Shown: positions 44,300 to 53,620, numbered from the stretch's first letter. The stretch: DNA of 64,000 nucleotides from a bacterium (GCA_016125085.1 WGMM01000005.1:117189-181188); one strand, 5' to 3'. Notes: a model not told the origin generated them from the letters alone. Program-made: numbers and translations.

Positions 44300-44809
44300 A
44301 TGCGATTCGTGCTGATCGATCGGATTCAGGAAATCGAACCAGGCAAAAGCCTTGTGGCCGTGAAGAATCTGTCGCTGGCTGAGGAATATCTCGCGGATCA
44401 CTTTCCGGGCTTTCCGGTAATGCCGGGCGTTCTGATGCTGGAAGCGATGACCCAGTCGGCAGCCTGGCTGATTCGTGCGACGGAAGATTTCCGGCACAGC
44501 ACGGTTCTTCTCCGATCGGTCAAAATGATCAAGTACGGAAGCTTCGTCGAGCCAGGTCGCCAATTGAGCATTCAGGTGGAACTGGCGGGAGATTTGAGCG
44601 ACCCGAAAAATATTCCGATGAAAGGTAAGGGCGTGATCGACGGTCAGGTCATGGTTCAGGGACGCTTCAGCCTGACTTGCGGCAACCTGCGAGACCGGGA
44701 TCCCGATCTGGCGGGTGCCGACGCGGCACTCGTCGAACACCTGCGCGATCTGTACTCGACTCTGCTGAAAGGCTCCGTCGGTTCGAAGGCCCAGTCCAAG
44801 GTGGGCTGA
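44300..44809 (+). CDS. FabZ-like 3-hydroxyacyl-ACP dehydratase (first copy)
   Basis: I start at the ATG at 44300 (169 residues); upstream in-frame ATGs at 44198 and 44222 would add a tail without homology. The hot-dog-fold active site is intact: His34 in HFPGFPVMPGV and Glu48 in LEAM. It dehydrates 3-hydroxyacyl-ACP to trans-2-enoyl-ACP. The C-terminal 30 residues are longer than in E. coli FabZ. It opens a plus-strand set of acyl-chain genes. Confidence 0.85.
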   Translation: MRFVLIDRIQEIEPGKSLVAVKNLSLAEEYLADHFPGFPVMPGVLMLEAMTQSAAWLIRATEDFRHSTVLLRSVKMIKYGSFVEPGRQLSIQVELAGDLSDPKNIPMKGKGVIDGQVMVQGRFSLTCGNLRDRDPDLAGADAALVEHLRDLYSTLLKGSVGSKAQSKVG

Positions 44810-45038
44810 TCCGACGGCGTTCTTCGTGGTGCGTCATGAATTCGGGAAGATGAGCTTGCACAAATTCCTCATGACCATCATATTTTGACGTACTTCGACG
44901 GATTCTCCAAACCGCCGGCGCCGTGCTATGCTTCGGTATCGGTGCGGTTCGGAAACCGCAGGTCGACCAGGCACGAAAGCGATTCCGCCGGTACGACTGT
45001 CGAAAACGAAACAGGTCCATCTTGAGAAGAGGTGAGTG

Positions 45039-45434
45039 ATGGCGACGTACGAAGAGATTTTCAAGAAGGTTCAGTCGACTCTCGTCGACGCTCTGGGCGT
45101 GGACGAAGAACAGGTCGAGCCGAAGGCAACGCTTCAGGGCGATCTGGAAGCCGAGTCGATCGACTTTCTGGATATCGTCTTCCGTCTCGAGCGCAACTTC
45201 GGCATCACGATTCCTCGAGGCGAACTGTTCCCGGAAAACCTGACCAGCGACCCGAGCATGATCGCCGACGGCAAGCTGACGGAAAAGGGTTTGAACGAAC
45301 TCAAAGAACGCATGCCTTACGCCGACTTCACGGATTTCGCCAAGAATCCGGAAGTGGAACGTCTCGGTGATCTTTATACCGTCGAAATGCTCGTCAAGTA
45401 CGTCGCCGACAAATTGGCCGCGGCCGGAAAATGA
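45039..45434 (+). CDS. Acyl carrier protein (extended type)
   Basis: A 131-residue acyl carrier protein. The phosphopantetheine serine is Ser40 in EAESIDFLDIVF. The usual ACP is about 80 residues; here a longer region with a 40-residue insertion or tail follows helix II (GELFPENLTSDPSM, then a helix-rich end). The ATG at 45039 sits behind GAGGTGAGTG. Between the two dehydratase genes. Confidence 0.9.
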   Translation: MATYEEIFKKVQSTLVDALGVDEEQVEPKATLQGDLEAESIDFLDIVFRLERNFGITIPRGELFPENLTSDPSMIADGKLTEKGLNELKERMPYADFTDFAKNPEVERLGDLYTVEMLVKYVADKLAAAGK

Positions 45435-45550
45435 TTCGTCGCCCGACCGTTCCTGGCGAGTCGGGCTCACTCCGAACGTAACCGGTCCGGAATTGACGAT
45501 GACGGGCGAAAGGCCCTTCGAAGGCTGGTCGGACTGGGGGAAATGCTGGC

Positions 45551-46066
45551 ATGCGATGGATTTGGATCGACAAGTTCCTTGAATTCCGCAGCGGTTCCTT
45601 CGCCAGGGCAGTCAAGAACCTGACCCTGGCTGAAGAGCATCTGCACGACCATTATCCCGGTTTCCCGGTCATGCCAGCGTCCCTCATTATTGAGGGCATG
45701 GCTCAAACTGGCGGTATTCTGGTCGGCGAAGCCAAGAATTTCGAAGAGAAAGTCGTCCTCGCCAAAATCCCCAAGGCCGAGTTTCACGGGTTCGCATGTG
45801 CCGGCGATCAGCTGGTTTACGAGGTCAGGATCCTCGATCTTCGGGCCGAGGGCGCCGTCGTCCAGTGCCAGGCTTTCGTCAACGGCTCGTCCGAGCCGAT
45901 GGCGGATGTCGAGATCGTCTTCGCCCACCTCGACAATTCGCGTGCGAACCAGATTTTCGGCCCCAAGAATTTCGTGTTCACCCGGCAGCTGCTTGGCGTC
46001 CTCGATCTGGCGAAAGCACAGCAGGCTTCGGTGGAGAAATCCGGTGAGGCGTCTCCTGGAAGCTGA
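45551..46066 (+). CDS. FabZ-like dehydratase (second copy)
   Basis: A 171-residue hot-dog protein with His34 (HYPGFPVMP) and Glu48 (IIEGMAQ) in place, so it should be active. It has about 30% identity-like spacing to the first copy, with the same motif positions. Two such dehydratases beside one carrier protein are seen in aryl-polyene and unsaturated-fatty-acid-type clusters. The last 35 residues are not part of the fold. Confidence 0.85.
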   Translation: MRWIWIDKFLEFRSGSFARAVKNLTLAEEHLHDHYPGFPVMPASLIIEGMAQTGGILVGEAKNFEEKVVLAKIPKAEFHGFACAGDQLVYEVRILDLRAEGAVVQCQAFVNGSSEPMADVEIVFAHLDNSRANQIFGPKNFVFTRQLLGVLDLAKAQQASVEKSGEASPGS

Positions 46067-46155
46067 ATGATCCGTTCTTTCGTCGCCCCCGGATCGACAC
46101 GGTCGTCGAATCCCGGACGCGGACTCACTTGTCGATAAGGGACAAAGGCTCGGGT

Positions 46156-47475
46156 ATGAATCCATCCGCCGCAAGAGTCGTCGTCACGGGCCTGGGCGTA
46201 AGCTGCCCGATGGCCACGGGACAAGCGGAACTGACGCTCGCCATGCGCGAGGGCCGGAGTGGGATCGCTCCGATCGTCAGCTTTCCGGTACCCGACATGG
46301 TTACACCGGCTGTCGGTGAGATTCTCGAGTTCGATCCGAAAGCCTACGTCATTCCCAGGCTCAAAAAGACGCTCACCAAGAGCCTCAAGTACATGGCCCG
46401 CGACATCCAGCTCGCAGTCGCCATGGCTCAGGTCGCACTTCTCGACGCCGGCCTCGCCGACGGCGGTGTCGATCCGACCCGGATCGGCCTCGATCTCGGC
46501 GCAGGCATCATCTCGACGGAGCTTCAGGAACTCTCCGGAGCGATCGAAGAGTCCTACCGCAACCACGACACCTTCGATTACAAAATCTGGGGCGAGGACG
46601 GCATCAAGAAGATTCAGCCGATCTGGCTGCTGAAATATCTTCCGAACATGCTCGCCTGCCATATCTCCATCCTGTCCGACTGCCAGGGGCCGTCGAACAC
46701 CATCACCGCGGGCGATGCCTCCTCAGGTCTCGCGATCGGAGAGGCCTACCGGATCCTCAGCAAGGGCCGGGCAGACGTGATGATCTCCGGCGGTGCCGAT
46801 TCGAAAATTCACCCGCTGAGCTATTGCCGGGCCGATATCCTTGGCCTGCTCTCGAAGTGGAACGGCGATCCGCATCTCGCCTCCCGGCCTTTTGACCGGA
46901 AGGCTTCAGGCCTGGTTCTCGGTGAGGGCTCCGGCATTCTGATCATGGAATCGCTCGGACACGCCGAAAAACGGTCTGCGAAAATCTACGGCGAAATCCT
47001 CGGCATCGGAGCGGGCACGGACGCCGTGACGATCCTCAAGCCCCTTACCGGCAAGGGTATGGAGATCGCCATTCGGGCCGCACTTGCAGACGCGGGCCTG
47101 AAGCCGACCGATCCGGCGATCAGCCACATCTGCGCGCACGGGATCGGCGTTCCTGAACTCGATGCAGCAGAAGCACATGCGATTCGCCAGGTATTCGCCG
47201 ATCGTCCTGACGTTCCGGTCACGAGTCTCAAGGGCGGCACCGGTAACATGGGTGCCGGCAACGGTGGCGTCGAGGTCATCGCGAACCTGCTGGCCCTTCG
47301 TGAAGGGTTCGTGCCGCCCACGCTTCACTGTGACGAACCTGTCTCCGAATATGGCCTGAACGTGGTTCGCGGCACGCCCAGGAGTACCGATTCGGACATC
47401 TTCCTGAGCCTGAATCTGACGCGTTACGGGCAAGCCTCATGCGTGATTGCGAAAGCCTGGCCAAAATCCCAATGA
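46156..47475 (+). CDS. Ketoacyl-synthase paralogue lacking the catalytic Cys (chain-length-factor-like)
   Basis: I use the ATG at 46156 (439 residues); a TTG at 46129 is also possible. The protein has the full thiolase fold of ketoacyl synthases. At the nucleophile elbow, where FabF has ACTSG, this protein has GDASSG: Asp187 replaces the catalytic Cys without any gap in the alignment. His328 (CAHG) is kept, but the second catalytic His is Asn364 (GTGN where the active partner has MMGH). Lys359 remains. It cannot condense by the normal mechanism. The next gene is an intact synthase, so this is probably the chain-length-factor half of a heterodimer. Confidence 0.88.
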   Translation: MNPSAARVVVTGLGVSCPMATGQAELTLAMREGRSGIAPIVSFPVPDMVTPAVGEILEFDPKAYVIPRLKKTLTKSLKYMARDIQLAVAMAQVALLDAGLADGGVDPTRIGLDLGAGIISTELQELSGAIEESYRNHDTFDYKIWGEDGIKKIQPIWLLKYLPNMLACHISILSDCQGPSNTITAGDASSGLAIGEAYRILSKGRADVMISGGADSKIHPLSYCRADILGLLSKWNGDPHLASRPFDRKASGLVLGEGSGILIMESLGHAEKRSAKIYGEILGIGAGTDAVTILKPLTGKGMEIAIRAALADAGLKPTDPAISHICAHGIGVPELDAAEAHAIRQVFADRPDVPVTSLKGGTGNMGAGNGGVEVIANLLALREGFVPPTLHCDEPVSEYGLNVVRGTPRSTDSDIFLSLNLTRYGQASCVIAKAWPKSQ

Positions 47476-47601
47476 CGCCTCCCTGTCGATCGTCGGGTAC
47501 GCTATCGCCTGAATCGGCCGAAGCGTTCCCGGCTCGATCCTGAATCGGTCGGAACCGTAAGGACAGGGGCAGAAGTGAACGCAAAATCGGGGGTAACGAA
47601 G

Positions 47602-48891
47602 ATGGGTCGACGAGTTGTCGTGACCGGGATCGGGATGGTGACTCCGGTCGGAAAGAACGTCGATGAAACCTGGGATTCGCTGCTTCATGGCCGAAGCGGC
47701 GTCGGTTACATCTCGCTTTTCGACGCTTCGACGTTCGCAACTCAAATTGCGGCGGAAGTGCGCGACTTCGACCTGAAGCGATATATCTCTGACACGAGCG
47801 ACTTTCCGCCACTCTCCCGCAATTCGGTGTTCGCCCTGGCCGCTGGTCAGATGGCGCTCGAAGACGCCGGTATCGACAAGGCAACTCCGCAGATCGATCG
47901 TACCCGCTTCGGCGTCTATTTCGGGGCGGGCGAAGGACAGCAGGACTTTCCGCACTTCTGCGCCTGCGTGCACAAGGCGACAAAAGATCAGGAAGTCCAG
48001 AAAGATGACTTCATCGGCCACGGTCTGAAGATTCTGGACAAATGGGCCGAATCCGAGCAGGATCCTGGCACTCCGACGGCACACGTGGCAGCATTGGCCA
48101 ATGCGCAAGGCCCGAACTACACATGCCTTACGGCCTGTGCTGCGAGTTCGCAGGCGATCGGCGAGGCATTCGAACAGATTCGTCGCGGCGATGCCGACCT
48201 GATCCTGTCCGGCGGCACGCACAGCATGATTCACCCGTTCGGGGTCACGGGCTTCATCCTGTTGACGGCTCTTTCCACGACGAACGACGAACCTCAGAAG
48301 GCCAGCCGCCCGTTCGACAAGGACCGCAACGGATTCATCCTCGGTGAGGGTGCCGGAGTGCTCGTGCTCGAAGAGCTTGAGCATGCGAAGAAGCGTGGCG
48401 CAAAGATTTACGGCGAGATCATCGGTTACGGTTCGACGGCTGACGCATTCCGGATCACGGACAGTCACGATGAGGGCCGGGGCGCGATCGCGTGTCTGAA
48501 AGAAGCGATGGAAGACGCCGGAATCGCCCCCACGGACGTCAATTACATCAACGCTCACGGTACGAGCACGGAAGTCAACGACAAGATCGAAACGCTTGCC
48601 ATCAAGAAAGCCCTTGGGGAAGCGGCTTACCGCATTCCCGTTTCGAGCACGAAGAGCATGATGGGCCACCTGATCGCCGCGGCCGGAGCGGTAGAGGCGA
48701 TCATTTCCCTGCTGGCCATTCGCGACGGCATCATGCCGCCGACGATCAATCTCGATCAGCCTTCGGAAGATTGCGACCTGGATTACATTCCCAATGTCGC
48801 CCGAACGGGCAATGTGGATGTCGTCATTTCCAACAGCTTCGGATTCGGCGGTCAGAACGTGAGCTTGATCCTCCGTCGCTTCGTCGACTGA
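47602..48891 (+). CDS. Beta-ketoacyl-ACP synthase, active KAS II type
   Basis: The ATG at 47602 follows GGGGTAACGAAG; a GTG at 47575 would add 9 residues. The 429-residue protein has all three catalytic residues: Cys179 (TACAAS), His319 (NAHGTST) and His356 (MMGHLIAAAG). It condenses malonyl-ACP with an acyl primer. With the preceding Cys-less paralogue it makes the kind of KS-alpha/KS-beta pair known from type II polyketide and aryl-polyene systems. No ketoreductase, acyltransferase or ligase lies in the window. Confidence 0.92.
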   Translation: MGRRVVVTGIGMVTPVGKNVDETWDSLLHGRSGVGYISLFDASTFATQIAAEVRDFDLKRYISDTSDFPPLSRNSVFALAAGQMALEDAGIDKATPQIDRTRFGVYFGAGEGQQDFPHFCACVHKATKDQEVQKDDFIGHGLKILDKWAESEQDPGTPTAHVAALANAQGPNYTCLTACAASSQAIGEAFEQIRRGDADLILSGGTHSMIHPFGVTGFILLTALSTTNDEPQKASRPFDKDRNGFILGEGAGVLVLEELEHAKKRGAKIYGEIIGYGSTADAFRITDSHDEGRGAIACLKEAMEDAGIAPTDVNYINAHGTSTEVNDKIETLAIKKALGEAAYRIPVSSTKSMMGHLIAAAGAVEAIISLLAIRDGIMPPTINLDQPSEDCDLDYIPNVARTGNVDVVISNSFGFGGQNVSLILRRFVD

Positions 48892-48906
48892 ACATGATTT
48901 TCGACA

Positions 48907-48936
48907 GGACTTTCCGGAAACAGGTGCGGAAGGTCC
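48907..48936 (+). terminator. Hairpin after the ketoacyl synthase genes
   Basis: A 10-bp stem with one G-U pair (GGACTTTCCG / CGGAAGGTCC, 10-base loop) lies 15 bp after the synthase stop. It lacks a T-tract. It may end the acyl-chain gene set. Confidence 0.35.
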
Positions 48937-49041
48937 ATCCGTATGTTATGATCGTTTGCAGATGATGGTTCGATCCGAAATGTTGACGCAAACCAACCGG
49001 ATTGCCCATTGCACCATGTCTAAGCTCCGGAGCCTTTCGAA

Positions 49042-50055
49042 GTGGATTTGACCCTGCTGGGAGAGATAGCGATCGGCATCTCCCTTTTCGGACTTATTTT
49101 GGCGATTTGGTCCGATCAGCGCTACAGCCGAACTCTTCTGTTGCCGAAGATTTCGGAAAAACCGATGTTCGTCGCTCTGCGCGTTCCGCCTTGCGAGGAT
49201 GTGGAGCGAATGCGATTCAGCACGCGTGACGGCAAGATGCTGGAAGGCGTCTATGCCCGCAACACATCGGGTTACCGCAAGGGGGTCGTCGTCTTCTGCC
49301 ACGAGTTCCTGGCGGACCGCTGGAGCTTTCAGGTCTATGCCGATGGCCTGCGTGAATCGGGCTTTGACGTATTCTCGTTCGATTTCCGGAATCATGGTGA
49401 GAGCGAAACCGACCCGCAGCACCCAAGTCTGCCGTGGTTGACGAATCTTGAGTTCCTCGATCTCGAAGCCGCGCTCGATTATCTCCAGTGCCGGGCCGAC
49501 AAAGATCCTCGCGGCGTCGCTTTGTTCGGGATCAGCCGGGGCGGATCCACGGCTCTCGCGATGGCCGCTCGCCGCAAGGATATCTGGGCCGTCGTGACGG
49601 ACGGAGCGTTCCCGACCGTAGGGACCCTGATTCCGTTCATGTCCAGGTTCGCGGCTCTCTACGTCAATCTGCCATATCTGGTGGATCATCTGCCGCGGCC
49701 GTTCCTGAAATTCGTCGGTTATCGTGGTATCGCCAAGGCGGAACGAAAGTTCGGCTGCCGGTTCCTTCATCTGGAATCGCTGGTCGCCAGGATTTCGCCC
49801 CGACCCTGGTTCTCGATTCACGGTGAGTCGGACAGTTATATCGGCATCGAAGTCGCCCGCGAGCTTTTCGATACGGCACGCGAACCGAAGCAGATGTGGT
49901 CCGTTCCGAAGGCCAAGCACAATCGTTCGCAGCAGATGCATCCGGAAGAATATCGCAATCGCATCCTCGACTTTCTGACCACGCACATGCCGGTACCCGT
50001 CGAACCCGAACCTATCGCGAAGATCTCACGGCAAACCAGCGAAGTCACGGGATAA
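49042..50055 (+). CDS. Membrane-anchored alpha/beta hydrolase
   Basis: A 337-residue protein starting with GTG behind GGAG. One N-terminal hydrophobic helix (residues 4-22) anchors it; an alpha/beta hydrolase follows. The nucleophile is Ser165 in GISRGG; the His is probably in KHNRS near the end and the Asp in ESDSY. A thioesterase or lipase role would suit its place after the acyl-chain genes, but this is inference. Confidence 0.8.
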   Translation: MDLTLLGEIAIGISLFGLILAIWSDQRYSRTLLLPKISEKPMFVALRVPPCEDVERMRFSTRDGKMLEGVYARNTSGYRKGVVVFCHEFLADRWSFQVYADGLRESGFDVFSFDFRNHGESETDPQHPSLPWLTNLEFLDLEAALDYLQCRADKDPRGVALFGISRGGSTALAMAARRKDIWAVVTDGAFPTVGTLIPFMSRFAALYVNLPYLVDHLPRPFLKFVGYRGIAKAERKFGCRFLHLESLVARISPRPWFSIHGESDSYIGIEVARELFDTAREPKQMWSVPKAKHNRSQQMHPEEYRNRILDFLTTHMPVPVEPEPIAKISRQTSEVTG

Positions 50056-50125
50056 TCCGTCTTCGGATCGGTCCGCCCGATCGTTCGAGACAGCACAAAG
50101 CGCAAGTCCGCCATAAAAGGCGTGG

Positions 50126-50212
50126 GTCCGTCATCGACACGATTGACGGACTTCATGCTAGATGGATACATTCGAGTTTCGATTCGCACGCGATGCCGAA
50201 GGCGTGCGAATC
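50126..50212 (+). terminator. Two successive hairpins before the glycosyltransferase gene
   Basis: A perfect 8-bp stem (GTCCGTCA at 50126-50133, TGACGGAC at 50144-50151) is followed by a perfect 11-bp stem (GATTCGCACGC at 50181-50191, GCGTGCGAATC at 50202-50212). The first ends in TTCATG, a weak T-tract. They could terminate the hydrolase transcript or fold in the leader of the glycosyltransferase transcript. Confidence 0.4.
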
Positions 50213-50262
50213 GCCATTGACTTGCTCCGACTTGCGCCTTCATTCGAAGAACCGGACGTGCC

Positions 50263-51213
50263 ATGATCTCCGTGGTCATTCCCATTTATAATGAAGGCGA
50301 ACTGATCCACAGGCTGCATCGCGAGGTCGCCGATGTCATGAACGGCACAGGCCGTTCGTGGGAAGTGATTTATGTGAACGATGGCAGCCGCGACAATTCG
50401 CTGGATTTGCTGCGTTCGAAGCACGAGACCGACCCGAAGCACGTCGTCGTGGTCGACCTTTCGCGAAACTGGGGGCATCAGGCCGCACTGACTTCTGGCC
50501 TTTCGGTGGCCAGGGGCGAAGCGATCGTGATGATGGACGGTGACCTTCAGGATCCGCCGCGGGTGATTCTCGACATGCTGTCCGAATGGGACAAAGGCTG
50601 GCAGGTCGTCGTCGCCGAGCGATCGAGCCGGGCTGAGGGTGGATTTCGCGCCCTGATGTTCCCCTTGTTCTACAAAATGCTCGGATTCATGTCGGACTAT
50701 CCGATTCCGCTCAACGCCGGGATATTCGGACTGCTGGACCGCAAACCGCTCGATTCGATCCTGAACCTGACCGAGACGAACCGATATCTGCCCGGGCTGC
50801 GATCCTGGGTCGGTTACCGCACCACGGTGGTCTATTACGACCGGGCAGACCGTGCTGAAGGAGAGCCGAAGCAGACCTTCTGGAAGCTGCTCAAATACGG
50901 CCTCGACGCGATCTTCAGCTTCAGCTACAAACCGCTGCGGCTGACTCTGTTCGTCGGTTTGATCTCGGCTTCGTTCCTTATGATGTTCTGTTTCATCCTG
51001 GTCGTCTGTCGATTGCTGGATATAGGGCTATTCGGCCAGCCGGTCGTATTCGGATATACCAGCACACTCATCAGCATTCTGTTTCTGGGTTCCGCACAAT
51101 TGATCGGAATCGGTATTCTGGGTGAATACATCGGTCGGATCTACGATGAAGTCAAACGAAGGCCCTTGTTCATCATCGACAAGGTCTACAGAGCCCCAGC
51201 GGACAGTGCATGA
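50263..51213 (+). CDS. Family 2 glycosyltransferase, GtrB/DPM-like
   Basis: A 316-residue enzyme. The GT-A domain has IPIYNEGE, VNDGSRD and DGDLQDPP (the D-x-D type metal motif), and the C-terminal part has two membrane helices (about 225-250 and 262-290). This matches polyprenyl-phosphate sugar transferases (bactoprenol glucosyltransferase, dolichol-phosphate mannose synthase type), which load a sugar on a lipid carrier. Its stop overlaps the next start (ATGA at 51210-51213). Confidence 0.9.
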   Translation: MISVVIPIYNEGELIHRLHREVADVMNGTGRSWEVIYVNDGSRDNSLDLLRSKHETDPKHVVVVDLSRNWGHQAALTSGLSVARGEAIVMMDGDLQDPPRVILDMLSEWDKGWQVVVAERSSRAEGGFRALMFPLFYKMLGFMSDYPIPLNAGIFGLLDRKPLDSILNLTETNRYLPGLRSWVGYRTTVVYYDRADRAEGEPKQTFWKLLKYGLDAIFSFSYKPLRLTLFVGLISASFLMMFCFILVVCRLLDIGLFGQPVVFGYTSTLISILFLGSAQLIGIGILGEYIGRIYDEVKRRPLFIIDKVYRAPADSA

Positions 51214-51959
51214 ATCCTGAAGAATATGCGAAACTCGACCAGCTGGATGGCCAGCATTGGTTCTATATAGCTAAAAGACGCATCGTACGGCACTGGATCG
51301 AACGGTATCTGGATTTGAGATCCACGGATCTTCTTGTCGATGCCGGTATGGGCACGGGCACGTGGCTCGTGGAAATGAGCGAAAAATGCAAAGTGGTCGG
51401 AATCGATGATTTTCAGGAGAGCCTGGAGATTGCAGTGCCTCGGCTCGAAAAAGTCGGCGGCCGGGTGCTGAAATCGAAGCTGGACCAGGTCGATCTTGCG
51501 GACGGAGAAGCTCGTGTGGTCACGATGCTCGATGTGATCGAACATGTCGATGACGACCGGGCGGCCGTCCGTGAAATGGTGCGCATCACAGCCCCGGGCG
51601 GCCTGATCGTCATCACGGTTCCGGCGCTGATGCTGCTCTGGAGCGATTGGGACGTCACTCTGCACCATCGCAGAAGATACACGACAGCACAGTTGAAAGC
51701 TCTATTCGACAAAGAGAAGGTCGAAGTGCTGCACTGTACCTACTTCAACTCCCTGGTCCTGCCGCTGGTCTGGACGATCCGGTTTTTTCGCAGGTTCCTG
51801 CCGGAAAAGACCGGAAGAATTCGTGCTGAGGAACGGATCCCGCCCTGGCCGCTGAACGGATTACTCCTTCGGCTCATGGTGTGGCCCGCATGCCGATCCT
51901 GGTTCCGCCCGCCCGCTGGCGTCTCCGCGATCGCTGTCCTGCGACGCAAACCGAATTGA
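51210..51959 (+). CDS. Class I SAM-dependent methyltransferase
   Basis: A 249-residue Methyltransf_11-type enzyme. The SAM-binding loop is DAGMGTGTW at about 44-52, and the acidic end is GIDDF. VVTMLDVIEHVDDD follows near 110. A C-terminal hydrophobic stretch suggests membrane association. It is fused in translation with the GT2 gene and overlaps the frame of the next one; the three may modify one lipid-linked sugar. Confidence 0.85.
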   Translation: MNPEEYAKLDQLDGQHWFYIAKRRIVRHWIERYLDLRSTDLLVDAGMGTGTWLVEMSEKCKVVGIDDFQESLEIAVPRLEKVGGRVLKSKLDQVDLADGEARVVTMLDVIEHVDDDRAAVREMVRITAPGGLIVITVPALMLLWSDWDVTLHHRRRYTTAQLKALFDKEKVEVLHCTYFNSLVLPLVWTIRFFRRFLPEKTGRIRAEERIPPWPLNGLLLRLMVWPACRSWFRPPAGVSAIAVLRRKPN

Positions 51960-51997
51960 TCGAACGGCTTTCAGGTACCGAATCGAACGGAAGTCCG

Positions 51998-53620
51998 ATG
52001 AACTTCGACATTCAAGACACCAGGCGATTCGGAAGTCAGGCTTTCCAGGCCCTGCAATACGTCGTTGTCGGATTGATCGCCATTCTTACGGCCACATGGC
52101 TGCCGCATTATCTCACCTGGCCGTTGTGGCCGGACGCTCACGCTTACGCGTCGCTGGCCATTGGCTGGGATCAGGGAATCGAGCCGTATCGAGACGTCGC
52201 GACTTTCAATTTCCCTGGCCAGATCTATCTGTTCTGGATCCTGGGCAAAATATTCGGCTGGGGTGTCACCTGGCCATTTTACGCCGCTGATGCCGCACTG
52301 ATCGCGATCGTCGGTGCATTCATGATCGTCTGGAGCCGCCGCGTCTTCGGGGAACGGCTTTCAGGCCTGATCGGGCTGCTGGCGCTTGCGGTCGTGCTGT
52401 TGGACCTGGACATTTCCCAGGCGGGCCAGCGGGACTGGCACTCCACGGCGTTCGTCATGATTTCCCTGATGGTTCTTCAATGCGGTCAGTCTCGCTTCCG
52501 TTTCGTCTGGTCGGCGGTTTTCTTCGCTGCCGGCTTCGTTTTCAGGCCTCACGTCGTGCTGTTCGGCCCCGCGATCATCGCGGCGATCGCCCTCGAAAAG
52601 TACGACCCGAAACAGCGCGCGCTGAAGCCATTCGTCAGCACGTGCATCTTGTGGGGTTTCGTTTTCGCCGCGTGCCTCGTCGCCGGGTTTCTGCCGTTGA
52701 TCTCGCACGGTCTCTTCGGTGCATTTCTGGACGATCTGAAAATTGCCAGACACGGTGGCTCATATGCTGCAATGACACTGAAAACCGCCCTCGTTCTGTT
52801 CCTGGCGAAGTTCGTCATGCGCGAGTATCTCCTGATGATCGTCGCGACGCTCACACTCGCGTTCCGATCCGGGCGAAACTCGACGCGGGTCGTTCTGCCC
52901 TGGACTGTCGCACTGATCTTCGCACTGGCGTATCAGTCCGTGCACCCGATTTCGCACGATTATCTGATGCTGCCGATGAAAACGATCTATGCGGTGAATC
53001 TTGCGATACTTGCAGCCCTGGTTCGCGAATCGCTCGGCCGGGAAACCCTCCAGGCCGCGGGAATCAGCGCTGCCGTGGTCCTTCTCGCCATGAACAAGTG
53101 GCCGGACGAATGTTCGCCTCAGGCTGCCTTACGATCGACACGCGCATTCCTGACAGGATCCGGGGACGTGGACGTACCCCACGGAGCCCGGCGCTATTTT
53201 CAGCCCGGTGAAGTCGATGTCAGCGAGAGACGCTCCGGATATCCCTGGGCCGATTATGTCGCCACGATCGAATACCTGAAAGCGAAGACGACGCCGCATA
53301 CGTATGTCGCGGGTGCGTTCAAACGCATGCCTTTCCCATCACTCAATGGTCCGACGGGCCGCCCGAGTCCATGGCCGGGTGAGGGTGGCACGACTTTCCT
53401 GCTCGTCCTGGGGCTGGAGAAGGAAGAGCGTTTCATCAAAGCGCTTCTGAACGCGCCCGAAGATACCGTCGTCGTCTGGGTACCGGGCGAACGGGCCGAA
53501 GCGGATCGAGTCAACTTCGAACGGCTCGACAGGACAATTGCCGAAAATTTCGCTCCGGAAGCAAGCTTCGGCATTTTTCAGATTTATCGCCGGATTCCCG
53601 CCGGCAAAAAGAACCCTTGA
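51998..53620 (+). CDS. Multi-pass membrane protein, GT-C glycosyltransferase-like
   Basis: The ATG at 51998 has a GGAAG ribosome binding site, although the frame is open from 51881. The 540-residue product has about ten hydrophobic helices and ends in a soluble domain of about 170 residues. The first loop reads WPDAHAYASLAIGWDQG and PYRDV, which resembles the acidic-residue loop of GT-C enzymes using lipid-phosphate sugars. This fits the GtrB-like gene upstream, which would make that donor. The family assignment is tentative. Confidence 0.6.
   Translation: MNFDIQDTRRFGSQAFQALQYVVVGLIAILTATWLPHYLTWPLWPDAHAYASLAIGWDQGIEPYRDVATFNFPGQIYLFWILGKIFGWGVTWPFYAADAALIAIVGAFMIVWSRRVFGERLSGLIGLLALAVVLLDLDISQAGQRDWHSTAFVMISLMVLQCGQSRFRFVWSAVFFAAGFVFRPHVVLFGPAIIAAIALEKYDPKQRALKPFVSTCILWGFVFAACLVAGFLPLISHGLFGAFLDDLKIARHGGSYAAMTLKTALVLFLAKFVMREYLLMIVATLTLAFRSGRNSTRVVLPWTVALIFALAYQSVHPISHDYLMLPMKTIYAVNLAILAALVRESLGRETLQAAGISAAVVLLAMNKWPDECSPQAALRSTRAFLTGSGDVDVPHGARRYFQPGEVDVSERRSGYPWADYVATIEYLKAKTTPHTYVAGAFKRMPFPSLNGPTGRPSPWPGEGGTTFLLVLGLEKEERFIKALLNAPEDTVVVWVPGERAEADRVNFERLDRTIAENFAPEASFGIFQIYRRIPAGKKNP

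Noticed and set aside
46156..47475. Calling the Cys-less synthase a pseudogene
   Set aside because: The frame is intact over the full length with a ribosome binding site and adjacent active partner; loss of the nucleophile is a known property of chain-length factors.
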